From positions 1-37,973 of the forward strand of contig CAMCYZ010000011.1 in the NCBI GenBank assembly GCA_945885545.1: 37,973 bases of DNA, read 5' to 3'. The notes under the pieces were generated by a model, which was given only the letters and a program-made list of their open reading frames with translations, had not been told where the DNA came from and ran no database searches. The number at the start of each line of letters is the position of its first letter. The stretch's first letter is position 1. Shown here in pieces: positions 1 through 6,710 of this stretch. This stretch comes from Spirosoma fluviale. Its GTDB lineage: Bacteria > Bacteroidota > Bacteroidia > Cytophagales > Spirosomataceae. Made by a program: the position numbers and the translations under genes.

Positions 1-99
1 TTACTTTTACAAAACCAACTTCAAATACATATTTCTAGAAGACGAAAAGTATCAGTTATTCCAGTAGTTGAAGACTATTTGGCCAACAAAAACGAATAA
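1..99 (+). CDS. 3' end of an upstream gene, possibly a LytTR-type regulator
   Basis: A reading frame enters from the left edge and stops with TAA at 97-99. The 32 visible residues end in ISRRRKVSVIPVVEDYLANK plus two more. An 'ISRRRK' segment followed by a short helix resembles the end of a LytTR DNA-binding domain, where a strand with a conserved S-R pair precedes the last helix. That is a resemblance only; too little is visible to name the family. Frame 1 was chosen because it is the longest and ends just before a strong terminator. A second frame stops earlier, at 65-67. Confidence 0.4.
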   Translation, partial: LLLQNQLQIHISRRRKVSVIPVVEDYLANKNE

Positions 100-126
100 T
101 TATTCTCCTTTCTCAGCTTCTTAAAT

Positions 127-165
127 CAAAAAAATCTTCCAAAACTAAATTTGGAAGATTTTTTT
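127..165. terminator. Bidirectional intrinsic terminator
   Basis: Perfect 11-bp arms AATCTTCCAAA (133-143) and TTTGGAAGATT (150-160) enclose a 6-nt loop. The hairpin is flanked by an A-run on the left and a T-run on the right, so it can end transcripts from both sides. It serves the gene ending at 99 and the leftward NfeD/SPFH operon ending at 210. Confidence 0.85.
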
Positions 166-209
166 AATTTGCAATTAATGATGTTCCAGCTAGGCTCTAT
201 ATAAACATT

Positions 210-641
210 TCAAACCTCCTCTACTATCAGCTTTATACCATCTATCTTTTTAATGAGCACCTTCGTACCTTCCTTAATCAACTTACCATCAGCTTGATAG
301 GCAATCCAGTCAGACCCTCTGTAAAAGACCTTCCCCTCGCCATTGGCTGGTATTTCTTTTGAAACCTTGGCGTATTCGTCTATTATTTCTTTAAACTCTG
401 AGCTGTTTTTTGTAAAAAGTTCCAGTATTCTTTTTCTAAAAAACAAAAGACTAACAATCGAACTCAGAACAAAAATAATAATCTGCGTAGACAATTCTTC
501 TGCTAAACCCAAATATACAAACAAGGAGGTGACTAATGCACCAATTCCGAAAAATATGGCATAAAAAGAGGTAGTGAAAATCTCTAAAATAAGCAGCACT
601 ACGCCCGCAATTACCCAGATATTTATACCCGATATTTCCAT
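210..641 (-). CDS. NfeD-family membrane protein
   Basis: A 143-residue protein with two or three hydrophobic segments in the first ~70 residues, including one led by W-V-I-A-G-V-V and one rich in I/L/V before an F-R-K-R stop-transfer. A soluble C-terminal domain (~85-143) has the short beta-strand pattern of the NfeD OB-fold: a 'GEGKVFYRGSDWIA' strand followed by 'GTKVLIKKIDGIKLIVE'. In known NfeD/SPFH pairs this protein partners a stomatin-like protein in membrane quality control. Here the gene starts one base after the stop of the SPFH gene (642 is the only base between them), so the two are almost certainly co-transcribed and translationally coupled. The terminator at 127-165 follows. Confidence 0.88.
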   Translation of the reverse strand: MEISGINIWVIAGVVLLILEIFTTSFYAIFFGIGALVTSLFVYLGLAEELSTQIIIFVLSSIVSLLFFRKRILELFTKNSSEFKEIIDEYAKVSKEIPANGEGKVFYRGSDWIAYQADGKLIKEGTKVLIKKIDGIKLIVEEV

Positions 642-642
642 T

Positions 643-1569
643 TTACTTGGTATTTTCTTGTTTAGTACTTTCCTGTTTTATTACGTTCATGGCTGTGGCT
701 ATAATGCTCGAAACATCGGCCAAGTTCGATGGCAAAATCATGGTATTGGTCGTTTTAGCCAATTTGCCAAACTGCTCAATATAGTTTTCAGCTACTTTCA
801 GTTGCACAGCCTGCATACCACCTTTTGATTGTATAGAATCTGCTACCAATCTGATGGAGTCTGCGGTAGCCTCAGCAACCGCCCTGATGGCATTTGCTTC
901 ACCTTCGGCTTTGTTTTTTTGCTGTTGCATTTGTGCCTCCGACTCCAAAACTACACGCTCTCTTTCACCTTGGGCCACATTTATGGCAAACTGCTTTTTA
1001 CCCTCCGACTCCAAGATAACCGAACGTTTCTCTCTTTCGGCTTGCATTTGCTTTTCCATGGCCTGCAATACAGTAGTAGGAGGTGAAATATTTTTTATTT
1101 CATAACGGAGCACTTTAACACCCCAACCAATAGCGGCCTCGTCTATGGCAGCCACAACAGCAAGATTGATGACCATCCTCTCTACAAAAGTTTTGTCGAG
1201 GTCTATTTTACCGATTTCGCTTCGCATAGTGGTTTGTGCCAGCTGTGTTACCGCAAAAACGTAGTCATTGATACCATAAGACGCCTTCTGAGGGTCAATA
1301 ACTTGGAGAAAAATTACACCGTCGACACGCACCTGCACGTTGTCGCGGGTGATACATATCTGTTCGTGAATGTCATAAGCCTGTTCTTTAAGGCTATGCT
1401 TGTAGGCAATTCTGTCAAAAAATGGGATGACAAAATTGATCCCCGGTTGAAGAATACCGTTGTATTTGCCTAGCCGTTCGGCAATGTAGGCGTTTTGTTG
1501 CGGCACAACTTTTACGGCCATCATGATGACAACGACAATTAAAAGCGTAATGGCGATAAGTGAATACAT
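643..1569 (-). CDS. SPFH/Band 7 (stomatin/QmcA-like) membrane protein
   Basis: A 308-residue SPFH-domain protein. One N-terminal hydrophobic anchor (about residues 2-22) is followed by the diagnostic 'VVPQQNAYIAERLGKYNGIL' start of the Band 7 domain. Further on come 'RDNVQVRVDGVIFLQVIDPQKA' type strands and a long Glu/Ala/Gln-rich coiled coil in the last third, ending in a variable tail. Such proteins form large oligomeric membrane-anchored assemblies and usually pair with NfeD, as here. The frame stays open upstream to 1716, but those 49 codons read as Pro/His-rich and non-homologous. I therefore place the start at the ATG at 1569, directly before the transmembrane anchor. Confidence 0.92.
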   Translation of the reverse strand: MYSLIAITLLIVVVIMMAVKVVPQQNAYIAERLGKYNGILQPGINFVIPFFDRIAYKHSLKEQAYDIHEQICITRDNVQVRVDGVIFLQVIDPQKASYGINDYVFAVTQLAQTTMRSEIGKIDLDKTFVERMVINLAVVAAIDEAAIGWGVKVLRYEIKNISPPTTVLQAMEKQMQAEREKRSVILESEGKKQFAINVAQGERERVVLESEAQMQQQKNKAEGEANAIRAVAEATADSIRLVADSIQSKGGMQAVQLKVAENYIEQFGKLAKTTNTMILPSNLADVSSIIATAMNVIKQESTKQENTK

Positions 1570-1767
1570 ATTTGTTTTGTTTAAAAGTTTAGATAAATAA
1601 ATATAACACCTCAAAGTTAGTTTTCCCAACAAATCTCGAAATAAAAATTGGATGAACCAAGGCAGAATATGTGGGATTGGATGTGGGATTGGACAAACGG
1701 TAATTGACATATTCAAGATAAAATATAAATATACATATCTAAGTTTAAGTATATCAGCGGTTTAAAT

Positions 1768-1775
1768 TAACTTTG
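1768..1775 (+). promoter_or_regulatory. Bacteroidota -7 box for the rluB-like gene
   Basis: TAACTTTG matches TAnnTTTG and lies 33 nt before the ATG at 1808. The -33 region about 21 nt upstream is weak (GTTTA). The rest of the 238-bp divergent gap (1570-1807) shows no gene. Confidence 0.5.
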
Positions 1776-1807
1776 CACAAAATTACAGTAGTGATATTGC
1801 AACATAC

Positions 1808-3361
1808 ATGAGAAAAAGAATTACAGAAGGTCGCAACAGCGACAGAGATTCGAGCAAAAGCTCGTTTGGCAAATCAGATTTCAAAAGAAAAGAAAGTGGT
1901 TTTAGCCCAGAAAAAAGAAGTTTTGACAAGCCATCTGCAAAAAAGGACGGTTTTTCGAAACCAACAGGTGGAAATGATAAATTCCCTAAACGAGAATTTA
2001 AACCCAACAATTTCAGTAAATCAGAACCAGGAAACGATAGATTTCCAGAGAAAGATTTCAAGCCAAATACTTATGGTAAGCCCGAAGGTGGCAATGACAG
2101 ATTCCCGAAAAGAGACTTCAAATCAAGCACTTACGGTAAACCAGAAGGTCCTTCAGAAAGATTTACGAAAAGAGACGTTGAAAACTTAGGAAACAGATAT
2201 TCTGACAGAAACTCCCCAAGAAAAGACGCCAGACCAGATGCTGCACGAACTACGGACAGATTTCCAAAGAAAGAATTCAAACCCAATAGTTACGGCAAAA
2301 CAAACGCAGGTTCTGCAGACAGTAGGTTCCCTCGCAAAGACGACCGTTTCCCAAGAACAGGAAATCGTTCTGAGGGTTTTCCGAAAAGGGAATTTGGAGT
2401 TAGAAACGAAGGTGGGTACAAACCAAGAGAAGAAAGCAGAGATGGATTTGAAAATAGAAGCGAAAGACCCAATTTCGAAAGAAAGGCTTTTGATAGAAAA
2501 GAAAATACATCAAAACCAGAAATTAGTAAATCAAACTACGGCAATAACAAAAACGCCAGACAGGCCATTCGTCCCAACTATGAAGAGGACGCACTAAAAA
2601 GTAAACTTCCACCAAAAGTTAGAACGAAAGTTGAAAGTAGTGAGACTTTTACGCCAACCATTCGTCTTAATAGATATTTGGCAAACGCCGGACTTTGCTC
2701 ACGCCGCGATGCTGATGAGTTTATAGCAAGTGGACAAATAACTGTTAATGGAGAAGTTATAACCGAAATGGGCTACCAAGTGCAAGCCACAGATGTTGTA
2801 AAATACGGTAGAAAAATATTGAACAGAGAGAAATTGGTTTACGTATTATTGAATAAACCAAAGGACTTCTTGACAACAACAGACGATCCCGAAGGTCGAA
2901 AAACAGTTATGGATTTGGTACAAAAGGCTTGTCCTGAGCGTATATACCCTGTTGGAAGATTGGATAGAGCAACAACCGGCCTATTGTTAATGACCAACGA
3001 CGGCGAACTGGCCGAGAAACTTTCTCACCCATCTAATGCCATGAGGAAGATTTATCAGGCGGAGTTGGACAGGAAAATGGAGCAAGAAGATTTTGACAAG
3101 ATTTTGGAAGGCATAGAATTGGAAGATGGAAACATAAAGGCTGACGATTTGTCTGTAATAACACCTGACCGCCAAGTAGTTGGTATAGAAATACATAGCG
3201 GCAAAAACAGAATTGTGAGGAGGATTTTTGAGCATTTGGGATACGAAGTAACCAAGTTAGACAGAACCACTTATGCTGGCCTAACCAAGAAGGACCTTCC
3301 GAGAGGAAACTGGAGATTCCTAACTGAAAAAGAGGTTATTAGATTGAAGTATCTAATTTGA
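1808..3361 (+). CDS. RluB/RsuA-family pseudouridine synthase with long repeat-rich N-terminal extension
   Basis: A 517-residue protein. The C-terminal half is a standard RsuA/RluB enzyme: an S4 RNA-binding domain (~285-331, with 'RLNRYLANAGLCSRRDADEF') and a pseudouridine synthase domain (~345-517). The catalytic motif is 'VGRLDRATTGLLL' with Asp near residue 386, and the C-terminal signature is 'SGKNRIVRRIFEHLGYEVTK'. The likely substrate is large-subunit rRNA, as for RluB. The first ~280 residues are low-complexity and very basic, rich in R/K/D/F/G/P/N, with a 20-residue tandem repeat. Long disordered basic extensions are seen on Bacteroidota RluB homologues; here it exceeds half the protein. 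It probably adds RNA affinity (inference). Confidence 0.9.
   Translation: MRKRITEGRNSDRDSSKSSFGKSDFKRKESGFSPEKRSFDKPSAKKDGFSKPTGGNDKFPKREFKPNNFSKSEPGNDRFPEKDFKPNTYGKPEGGNDRFPKRDFKSSTYGKPEGPSERFTKRDVENLGNRYSDRNSPRKDARPDAARTTDRFPKKEFKPNSYGKTNAGSADSRFPRKDDRFPRTGNRSEGFPKREFGVRNEGGYKPREESRDGFENRSERPNFERKAFDRKENTSKPEISKSNYGNNKNARQAIRPNYEEDALKSKLPPKVRTKVESSETFTPTIRLNRYLANAGLCSRRDADEFIASGQITVNGEVITEMGYQVQATDVVKYGRKILNREKLVYVLLNKPKDFLTTTDDPEGRKTVMDLVQKACPERIYPVGRLDRATTGLLLMTNDGELAEKLSHPSNAMRKIYQAELDRKMEQEDFDKILEGIELEDGNIKADDLSVITPDRQVVGIEIHSGKNRIVRRIFEHLGYEVTKLDRTTYAGLTKKDLPRGNWRFLTEKEVIRLKYLI
1973..2152 (+). repeat. 60-bp in-frame tandem repeat (3 units) in the rluB-like gene
   Basis: Residues 56-75, 76-95 and 96-115 are three units of 20 residues with the pattern GNDrFPkrdFKpntyGKpE. 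They correspond to a 60-bp DNA period. Degenerate single copies occur again further on, for example around residue 150 with 'DRFPKKEFKPNSYGK'. Confidence 0.85.
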
Positions 3362-3376
3362 TATTAATTAAATTTG
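3343..3376 (+). promoter_or_regulatory. Bacteroidota-type promoter for the 3407 gene
   Basis: A TTG-containing -33 element (ATTG, 3343-3346) is followed after 22 bp by TAAATTTG (3369-3376), a full match to TAnnTTTG. It sits across the end of the rluB-like gene and 30 nt before the ATG at 3407, so the downstream gene probably has its own transcript. Confidence 0.5.
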
Positions 3377-3406
3377 TAGAAAAATAAACAGTAAACTAAA
3401 ATAACA

Positions 3407-3955
3407 ATGGAAGAGAACAAAAAAGATATGATGGATCAAGCTGGAGACATGGCAGCTAAGGCGAAAGAAGTTGCGACTGAGAAATTAGCTGATGTAAAAG
3501 AAGATGCTGCTGAAGTAGTAGCCAATTTGAAAGAAGAGGCAACTGAGAAATTGGCAGAAGTCAAAGAAAAAATGACTGAATTGGCTGGTGAAGCTACTGA
3601 AGCATTCAATGCAGCAAAAGACAAAGTATCTGAAATGATAGATACTGACAAAATAAAAGCTGAAGCCGCTGAGAAATTGGCAGATGCGAAAGCTATGGCT
3701 GGAAACATTGCAGGCGAAGCTACCGAGGCGTTTAATTCTGCTAAAGCTAAGGTTACAGAATTTGTAAATGCTGAAAGTGTGGCTGATTTCAAAAACGAAG
3801 CTGCCGAGAAATTGGGGGATTTGAAAGGAGAGGCTGAAGAAGCTTTGAACAAAGCGAAAGATAAAGCAAACGAATTGGCTGGTGAAGCCGAAGAAGCTGT
3901 TACACAAGTGGCGGCAAAAGCAAAAGGTTTCTTTAGCCGACTTTTCGGAAAGTAA
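3407..3955 (+). CDS. Helical Ala/Lys/Glu repeat protein (LEA/apolipoprotein-like)
   Basis: A 182-residue protein without signal peptide or obvious transmembrane segment, composed almost wholly of A, E, K, D and short aliphatics. The motif E-K-L recurs at residues 25, 47, 89 and 134, and 'LAGEATEAFNaAKdKV' occurs twice with a degenerate third copy. Spacings of 22, 42 and 45 residues are close to multiples of 11, the helical period of group-3 LEA and apolipoprotein-like proteins. It ends in an amphipathic basic tail 'AKGFFSRLFGK' that could dock on membranes (inference). LEA-like proteins are linked to desiccation or stress protection, but no function can be assigned here. It has its own promoter-like sequence and a terminator right after it. 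Confidence 0.8.
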   Translation: MEENKKDMMDQAGDMAAKAKEVATEKLADVKEDAAEVVANLKEEATEKLAEVKEKMTELAGEATEAFNAAKDKVSEMIDTDKIKAEAAEKLADAKAMAGNIAGEATEAFNSAKAKVTEFVNAESVADFKNEAAEKLGDLKGEAEEALNKAKDKANELAGEAEEAVTQVAAKAKGFFSRLFGK

Positions 3956-3962
3956 GAACACT

Positions 3963-3988
3963 AAAACCCAATCCAACGATTGGGTTTT
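3963..3988 (+). terminator. Intrinsic terminator after the helical repeat gene
   Basis: A perfect 11-bp hairpin, AAAACCCAATC (3963-3973) and GATTGGGTTTT (3978-3988), with a CAAC loop. It begins 7 nt after the stop codon. Confidence 0.85.
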
Positions 3989-4090
3989 ACTATACTTTTG
4001 ATTTTTCATTTATTATTGAAAGTATAATCATTTCAATAAGAACTATTTTTTCAGTACTTATAATATTCAATTTCGCTGAAATATATAAAC

Positions 4091-4126
4091 AAAAAAAACC
4101 TCCAGAACTTTCGCTAAGGAGGTTTT
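4091..4126 (-). terminator. Intrinsic terminator for the 4144-4908 gene
   Basis: Arms AAAACCTCC (4095-4103) and GGAGGTTTT (4118-4126) enclose a 14-nt loop. The A-run at 4091-4098 becomes a U-run on the minus-strand transcript. It lies 18 nt past the stop of the leftward gene. Confidence 0.8.
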
Positions 4127-4143
4127 ACGAATTATAACAACAA

Positions 4144-4908
4144 TCAGTCAATCTTCACTTTTCTACTAACACCATCATCTCCCTGCGACACTATCACAAA
4201 AAATGTCCCTTTAGCACCTTTGCTTAGTTTGATTTGACCCACATATTCACCTTCGAAGTTCTTGGCCTCTTCTTTTGCTTTTACATTTCCCTGCAAATCC
4301 AAAACCGTGATATTCACATCTCCTGGCTTTGGAGCGTAAAACCTAATATTCAACACGTTAGTTTCAGGCTTGTTCGTAAAAACATCGATACTCCTTATCG
4401 TGGTTGGCTCCATAACTTTCTTCCATCTTTCATCAAAAACTTCCACATCAAAGTTTCTAAGCTTGTTAGGCATCCCTGCCAAATGATCCGAAAGCCTATC
4501 CATTTCAAAATGAAGTTCTTTCATTCTACCCTTCGGAAGGTTTCCTTTTCGGTTAGAATTTGTTCCACGACCACCAGAAATATTTTCGTCTTCCGACCAT
4601 TCAAAATCATCTTCTCCAATCTCTTTTACAATAACCTTTACACGCTTATCGCTCCCTTTTTTATCAATTATAACGGTATCCAATTGTCCGTCCAAAATCA
4701 TAATGTTGGAATCACCGTCTTTAAAATCAATTTCTTTCTCGGTAATTTCTACTTTACCGTTGATGCTTTTCTCAATTCTCACCTTCTTTTTACCAGGTTT
4801 GTCAGAATCCAGCACTTCTGTTTTAATTTCTTTTCTTACCTCTTTGTTTTGGGCATTGGCCATAAAAAACGCCAATGAAGCCACCGTCAATACTATTACT
4901 TTTTTCAT
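4144..4908 (-). CDS. Secreted protein with T9SS type A-like C-terminal domain
   Basis: A 254-residue protein. The start is set at the ATG at 4908 because it begins the signal peptide (MKKVIVLTVASLAFFMANAQ); ten upstream in-frame codons do not fit. The mature protein begins with Lys/Glu/Asp-rich segments (about 20-145) with no recognised fold. The last ~75 residues are a beta-rich domain of the Por/T9SS sorting type: 'NVLNIRFYAPKPGDVNITVLDLQG', a Gly-Glu-Tyr turn, 'LSKGAKGTFFVIVSQ', then a short basic end. Proteins with this domain are usually exported through the type IX system. Function is unknown; it may be surface-attached. It is a single gene with its own terminator. Confidence 0.82.
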   Translation of the reverse strand: MKKVIVLTVASLAFFMANAQNKEVRKEIKTEVLDSDKPGKKKVRIEKSINGKVEITEKEIDFKDGDSNIMILDGQLDTVIIDKKGSDKRVKVIVKEIGEDDFEWSEDENISGGRGTNSNRKGNLPKGRMKELHFEMDRLSDHLAGMPNKLRNFDVEVFDERWKKVMEPTTIRSIDVFTNKPETNVLNIRFYAPKPGDVNITVLDLQGNVKAKEEAKNFEGEYVGQIKLSKGAKGTFFVIVSQGDDGVSRKVKID

Positions 4909-5111
4909 ATAATTTTTGTTTTTTATATCAATAGACAAAATATTTTTACGAAGGTTGCATAAAAAATTACAGTGTTAATTATATTTAGTCTTAAAAAAAG
5001 TTAAACGAGCTTTGAGCAATTGTTAAGCCATGAACCTAATCAATTCCAACTATCAAAAATAGTAAAAAGAGTTTTTTTGCACCAAACGAAAAATTAAATA
5101 CTTGCAAAGAT

Positions 5112-5405
5112 ATGACAATGAGAATAGTAAAAATAACTTTTAAAGAAAGACAAAGTCGCTGAATTTTTAGCTTTCTTAGAAAAAAATAAAAGCAAAAGCA
5201 GAAATTTTCCCGGTTGTGAAACAGTAAAATACTCCAAGAAAAAGAAAACCCTGCAGTAATTATGACGCACAGCTATTGGAGGTCAGAAGTTGAACTTAAA
5301 AATTATCGTCATTCAGACTTTTTTAACTACGTTTGAGCCAACACAAAAATCCAGTTCAATGCTAAACCCAAAGCTTATTCTATGTTATCTTTGGACAAAC
5401 TTTAA
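5112..5405 (+). pseudogene. Decayed ABM-family (antibiotic biosynthesis monooxygenase-like) gene
   Basis: Reading in three pieces recovers a typical ~95-residue ABM-fold protein. From ATG 5112/5118 the frame gives 'MRIVKITFKERQ' and stops at 5160. After a frame change, 5158-5255 gives 'AEFLAFLEKNKSKSRNFPGC' followed by 'ETVKY'. After a second frame change, 5262-5405 gives 'THSYWRSEVELKNYRHSDFF' and later 'ANTKIQFNAKPKAYSMLSLD'. The family pattern of an FPGC-type core, an S-Y-W, an NYRHS and a late W-A-x-T-K is preserved. The in-frame TGA at 5334 stands where family members carry Trp, so TGG became TGA. At least two frameshifts plus one stop make it non-functional. ABM proteins act as small quinol or haem monooxygenases; the original substrate is unknown. 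Confidence 0.8.
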
Positions 5406-5448
5406 AAGTTTTCTGTTCGTTAAAAAGATTACAAAACTGTTTATCAAA

Positions 5449-5643
5449 ATGAAATACGCATTAATAATACTTTCTTTGATATTTTTAAGACCAGATTCTT
5501 GGGCTAAGGCTGTAAACCAAAGCACAAAATTGGAAGGATTTGATGGACGTAAACGGAAAAAAGACGGCAGTTATCGTAAAAAAAATCATACCTTCAAGAA
5601 ACTTATTCTGGGTAAAAGATATTGCGATTGTCCAAAACACTGA
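5449..5643 (+). CDS. Small basic secreted protein (64 aa)
   Basis: A short gene with a clear signal peptide (MKYALIILSLIFLRPDSWAK, cut near A-K-A). The mature part of about 42 residues is strongly basic, contains G-F-D-G followed by alternating R/K-rich stretches, and ends in a C-x-C-P-K-H tail. The reading frame is open upstream to 5290, but that part overlaps the decayed ABM gene, so I chose the ATG at 5449. A TATCTTTG at 5386-5393 matches the -7 box and could drive it. Its stop is 5 nt before the next gene, so the two are probably co-transcribed. Function unknown; no family recognised. Confidence 0.6.
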   Translation: MKYALIILSLIFLRPDSWAKAVNQSTKLEGFDGRKRKKDGSYRKKNHTFKKLILGKRYCDCPKH

Positions 5644-5648
5644 TTTTG

Positions 5649-6695
5649 ATGAAAAAAATATTATTTGTCTTCTTATTTTTGAATTTCACCCAGATTTTTG
5701 GCCAAAATTTCAATGAAAAAGAAGTGGTTTTTGCGGATTTGAGCGAAACATTTAAACTAAGCGGCACCTTCACTAGCCCAAAAGGCCTAAAAAATTACCC
5801 TGTAGCTGTGTTAATTTCAGGTTCGGGACAAACCGATAGAGACGAGACACTCGGCAAACATAAAATTTTCAAAGAATTGGCGGAGTATTTATCCAACAAT
5901 GGTATCGGTGTCTTGAGATATGATGACCGTGGCGGATTTAAATCTGAAGGACCAAAGACCGTGAATAGCACAACACAAGAACTCGCTCTAGACGTGGTGG
6001 CGGCAGTAAAATTTATAAAAAAAGAATTAAAAATAAAAAAAATCGGTCTGATTGGACACAGCGAAGGTGGCGGAATAGGGCCCATTGTGGCGTCAAAAGT
6101 TAAGAATTTAGATTTCTTGGTATCGCTCGCAGGGCCAGGTGTTTCGGGTAGGGAGATTTTAATTCAGCAAAACAAAGATATTTACTTAGAAGCTGGCGTG
6201 CCACTCGAACACGTTGAACATTTCATTAAAGACTTTTTTGAGCCTATGTTATCAGATGTTGTTCTTGAAAGAGACAGCACAAGCAAGGCCAACAATATCA
6301 AAAAACTGGGCGAAATGTATCAAAAAAAATATAAGGCTGAGAATTTTGTCTTGGGCATGACAACCCACAGTGCCAATATTCCTCTAATTATGAAGCAATT
6401 AAACAACCCTTGGTTTATAAGCTTCATAAAATATGACCCACAGGAATATTGGAAAAAGATAAAAATACGCACCCTTGCTCTAAACGGCGATTTAGACATA
6501 CAAGTTAACGCTAAGGTAAACCTGACGGCGATTGAAAACCAGAAAAACAAGCATATTAAAACCAAGATCCTCAAAAACCACAATCACCTTTTCCAAATAG
6601 CAAAAACAGGAAATTTACAGGAATATTACAAACTTAATGAAGGCATTTCGAAAGAAACGCTTAGGGAAATCAAAAACTTTATTATCGAAAAATAA
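5649..6695 (+). CDS. Secreted alpha/beta hydrolase
   Basis: A 348-residue protein starting at the ATG at 5649, which begins the signal peptide (MKKILFVFLFLNFTQIFGQN). The frame is open nine codons further up but without support. It has an alpha/beta-hydrolase fold: an oxyanion-type 'VLISGSGQTDRDE' strand (~53-66), 'VLRYDDRG' (~88-95), nucleophile elbow G-H-S-E-G with Ser138, a probable acid in 'LNGDLDIQV', and a probable His in 'NHNHLFQ' (near 315). This pattern matches the periplasmic dienelactone-hydrolase/BAAT-like esterase group common in Bacteroidota. It likely cleaves ester or peptide bonds; the substrate is not deducible. It is followed after 15 nt by the M1 peptidase gene. Confidence 0.85.
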   Translation: MKKILFVFLFLNFTQIFGQNFNEKEVVFADLSETFKLSGTFTSPKGLKNYPVAVLISGSGQTDRDETLGKHKIFKELAEYLSNNGIGVLRYDDRGGFKSEGPKTVNSTTQELALDVVAAVKFIKKELKIKKIGLIGHSEGGGIGPIVASKVKNLDFLVSLAGPGVSGREILIQQNKDIYLEAGVPLEHVEHFIKDFFEPMLSDVVLERDSTSKANNIKKLGEMYQKKYKAENFVLGMTTHSANIPLIMKQLNNPWFISFIKYDPQEYWKKIKIRTLALNGDLDIQVNAKVNLTAIENQKNKHIKTKILKNHNHLFQIAKTGNLQEYYKLNEGISKETLREIKNFIIEK

Positions 6696-6710
6696 ATACG
6701 CTAAAGACTT

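Noticed and set aside
1570-1716. N-terminal extension of the SPFH protein by 49 codons
   Set aside because: The segment is Pro/His-rich, not hydrophobic in the family pattern, and the ATG at 1569 directly precedes the membrane anchor.
3436-4009. Long antisense open frames (138 and 174 codons) opposite the helical repeat gene
   Set aside because: They mirror the GAA/GCT-rich repeats of the sense gene, show odd Phe/Ser composition and run through the terminator.
5290-5448. Upstream extension of the small basic protein
   Set aside because: That part overlaps the ABM remnant and would place the signal peptide in the middle of the protein.
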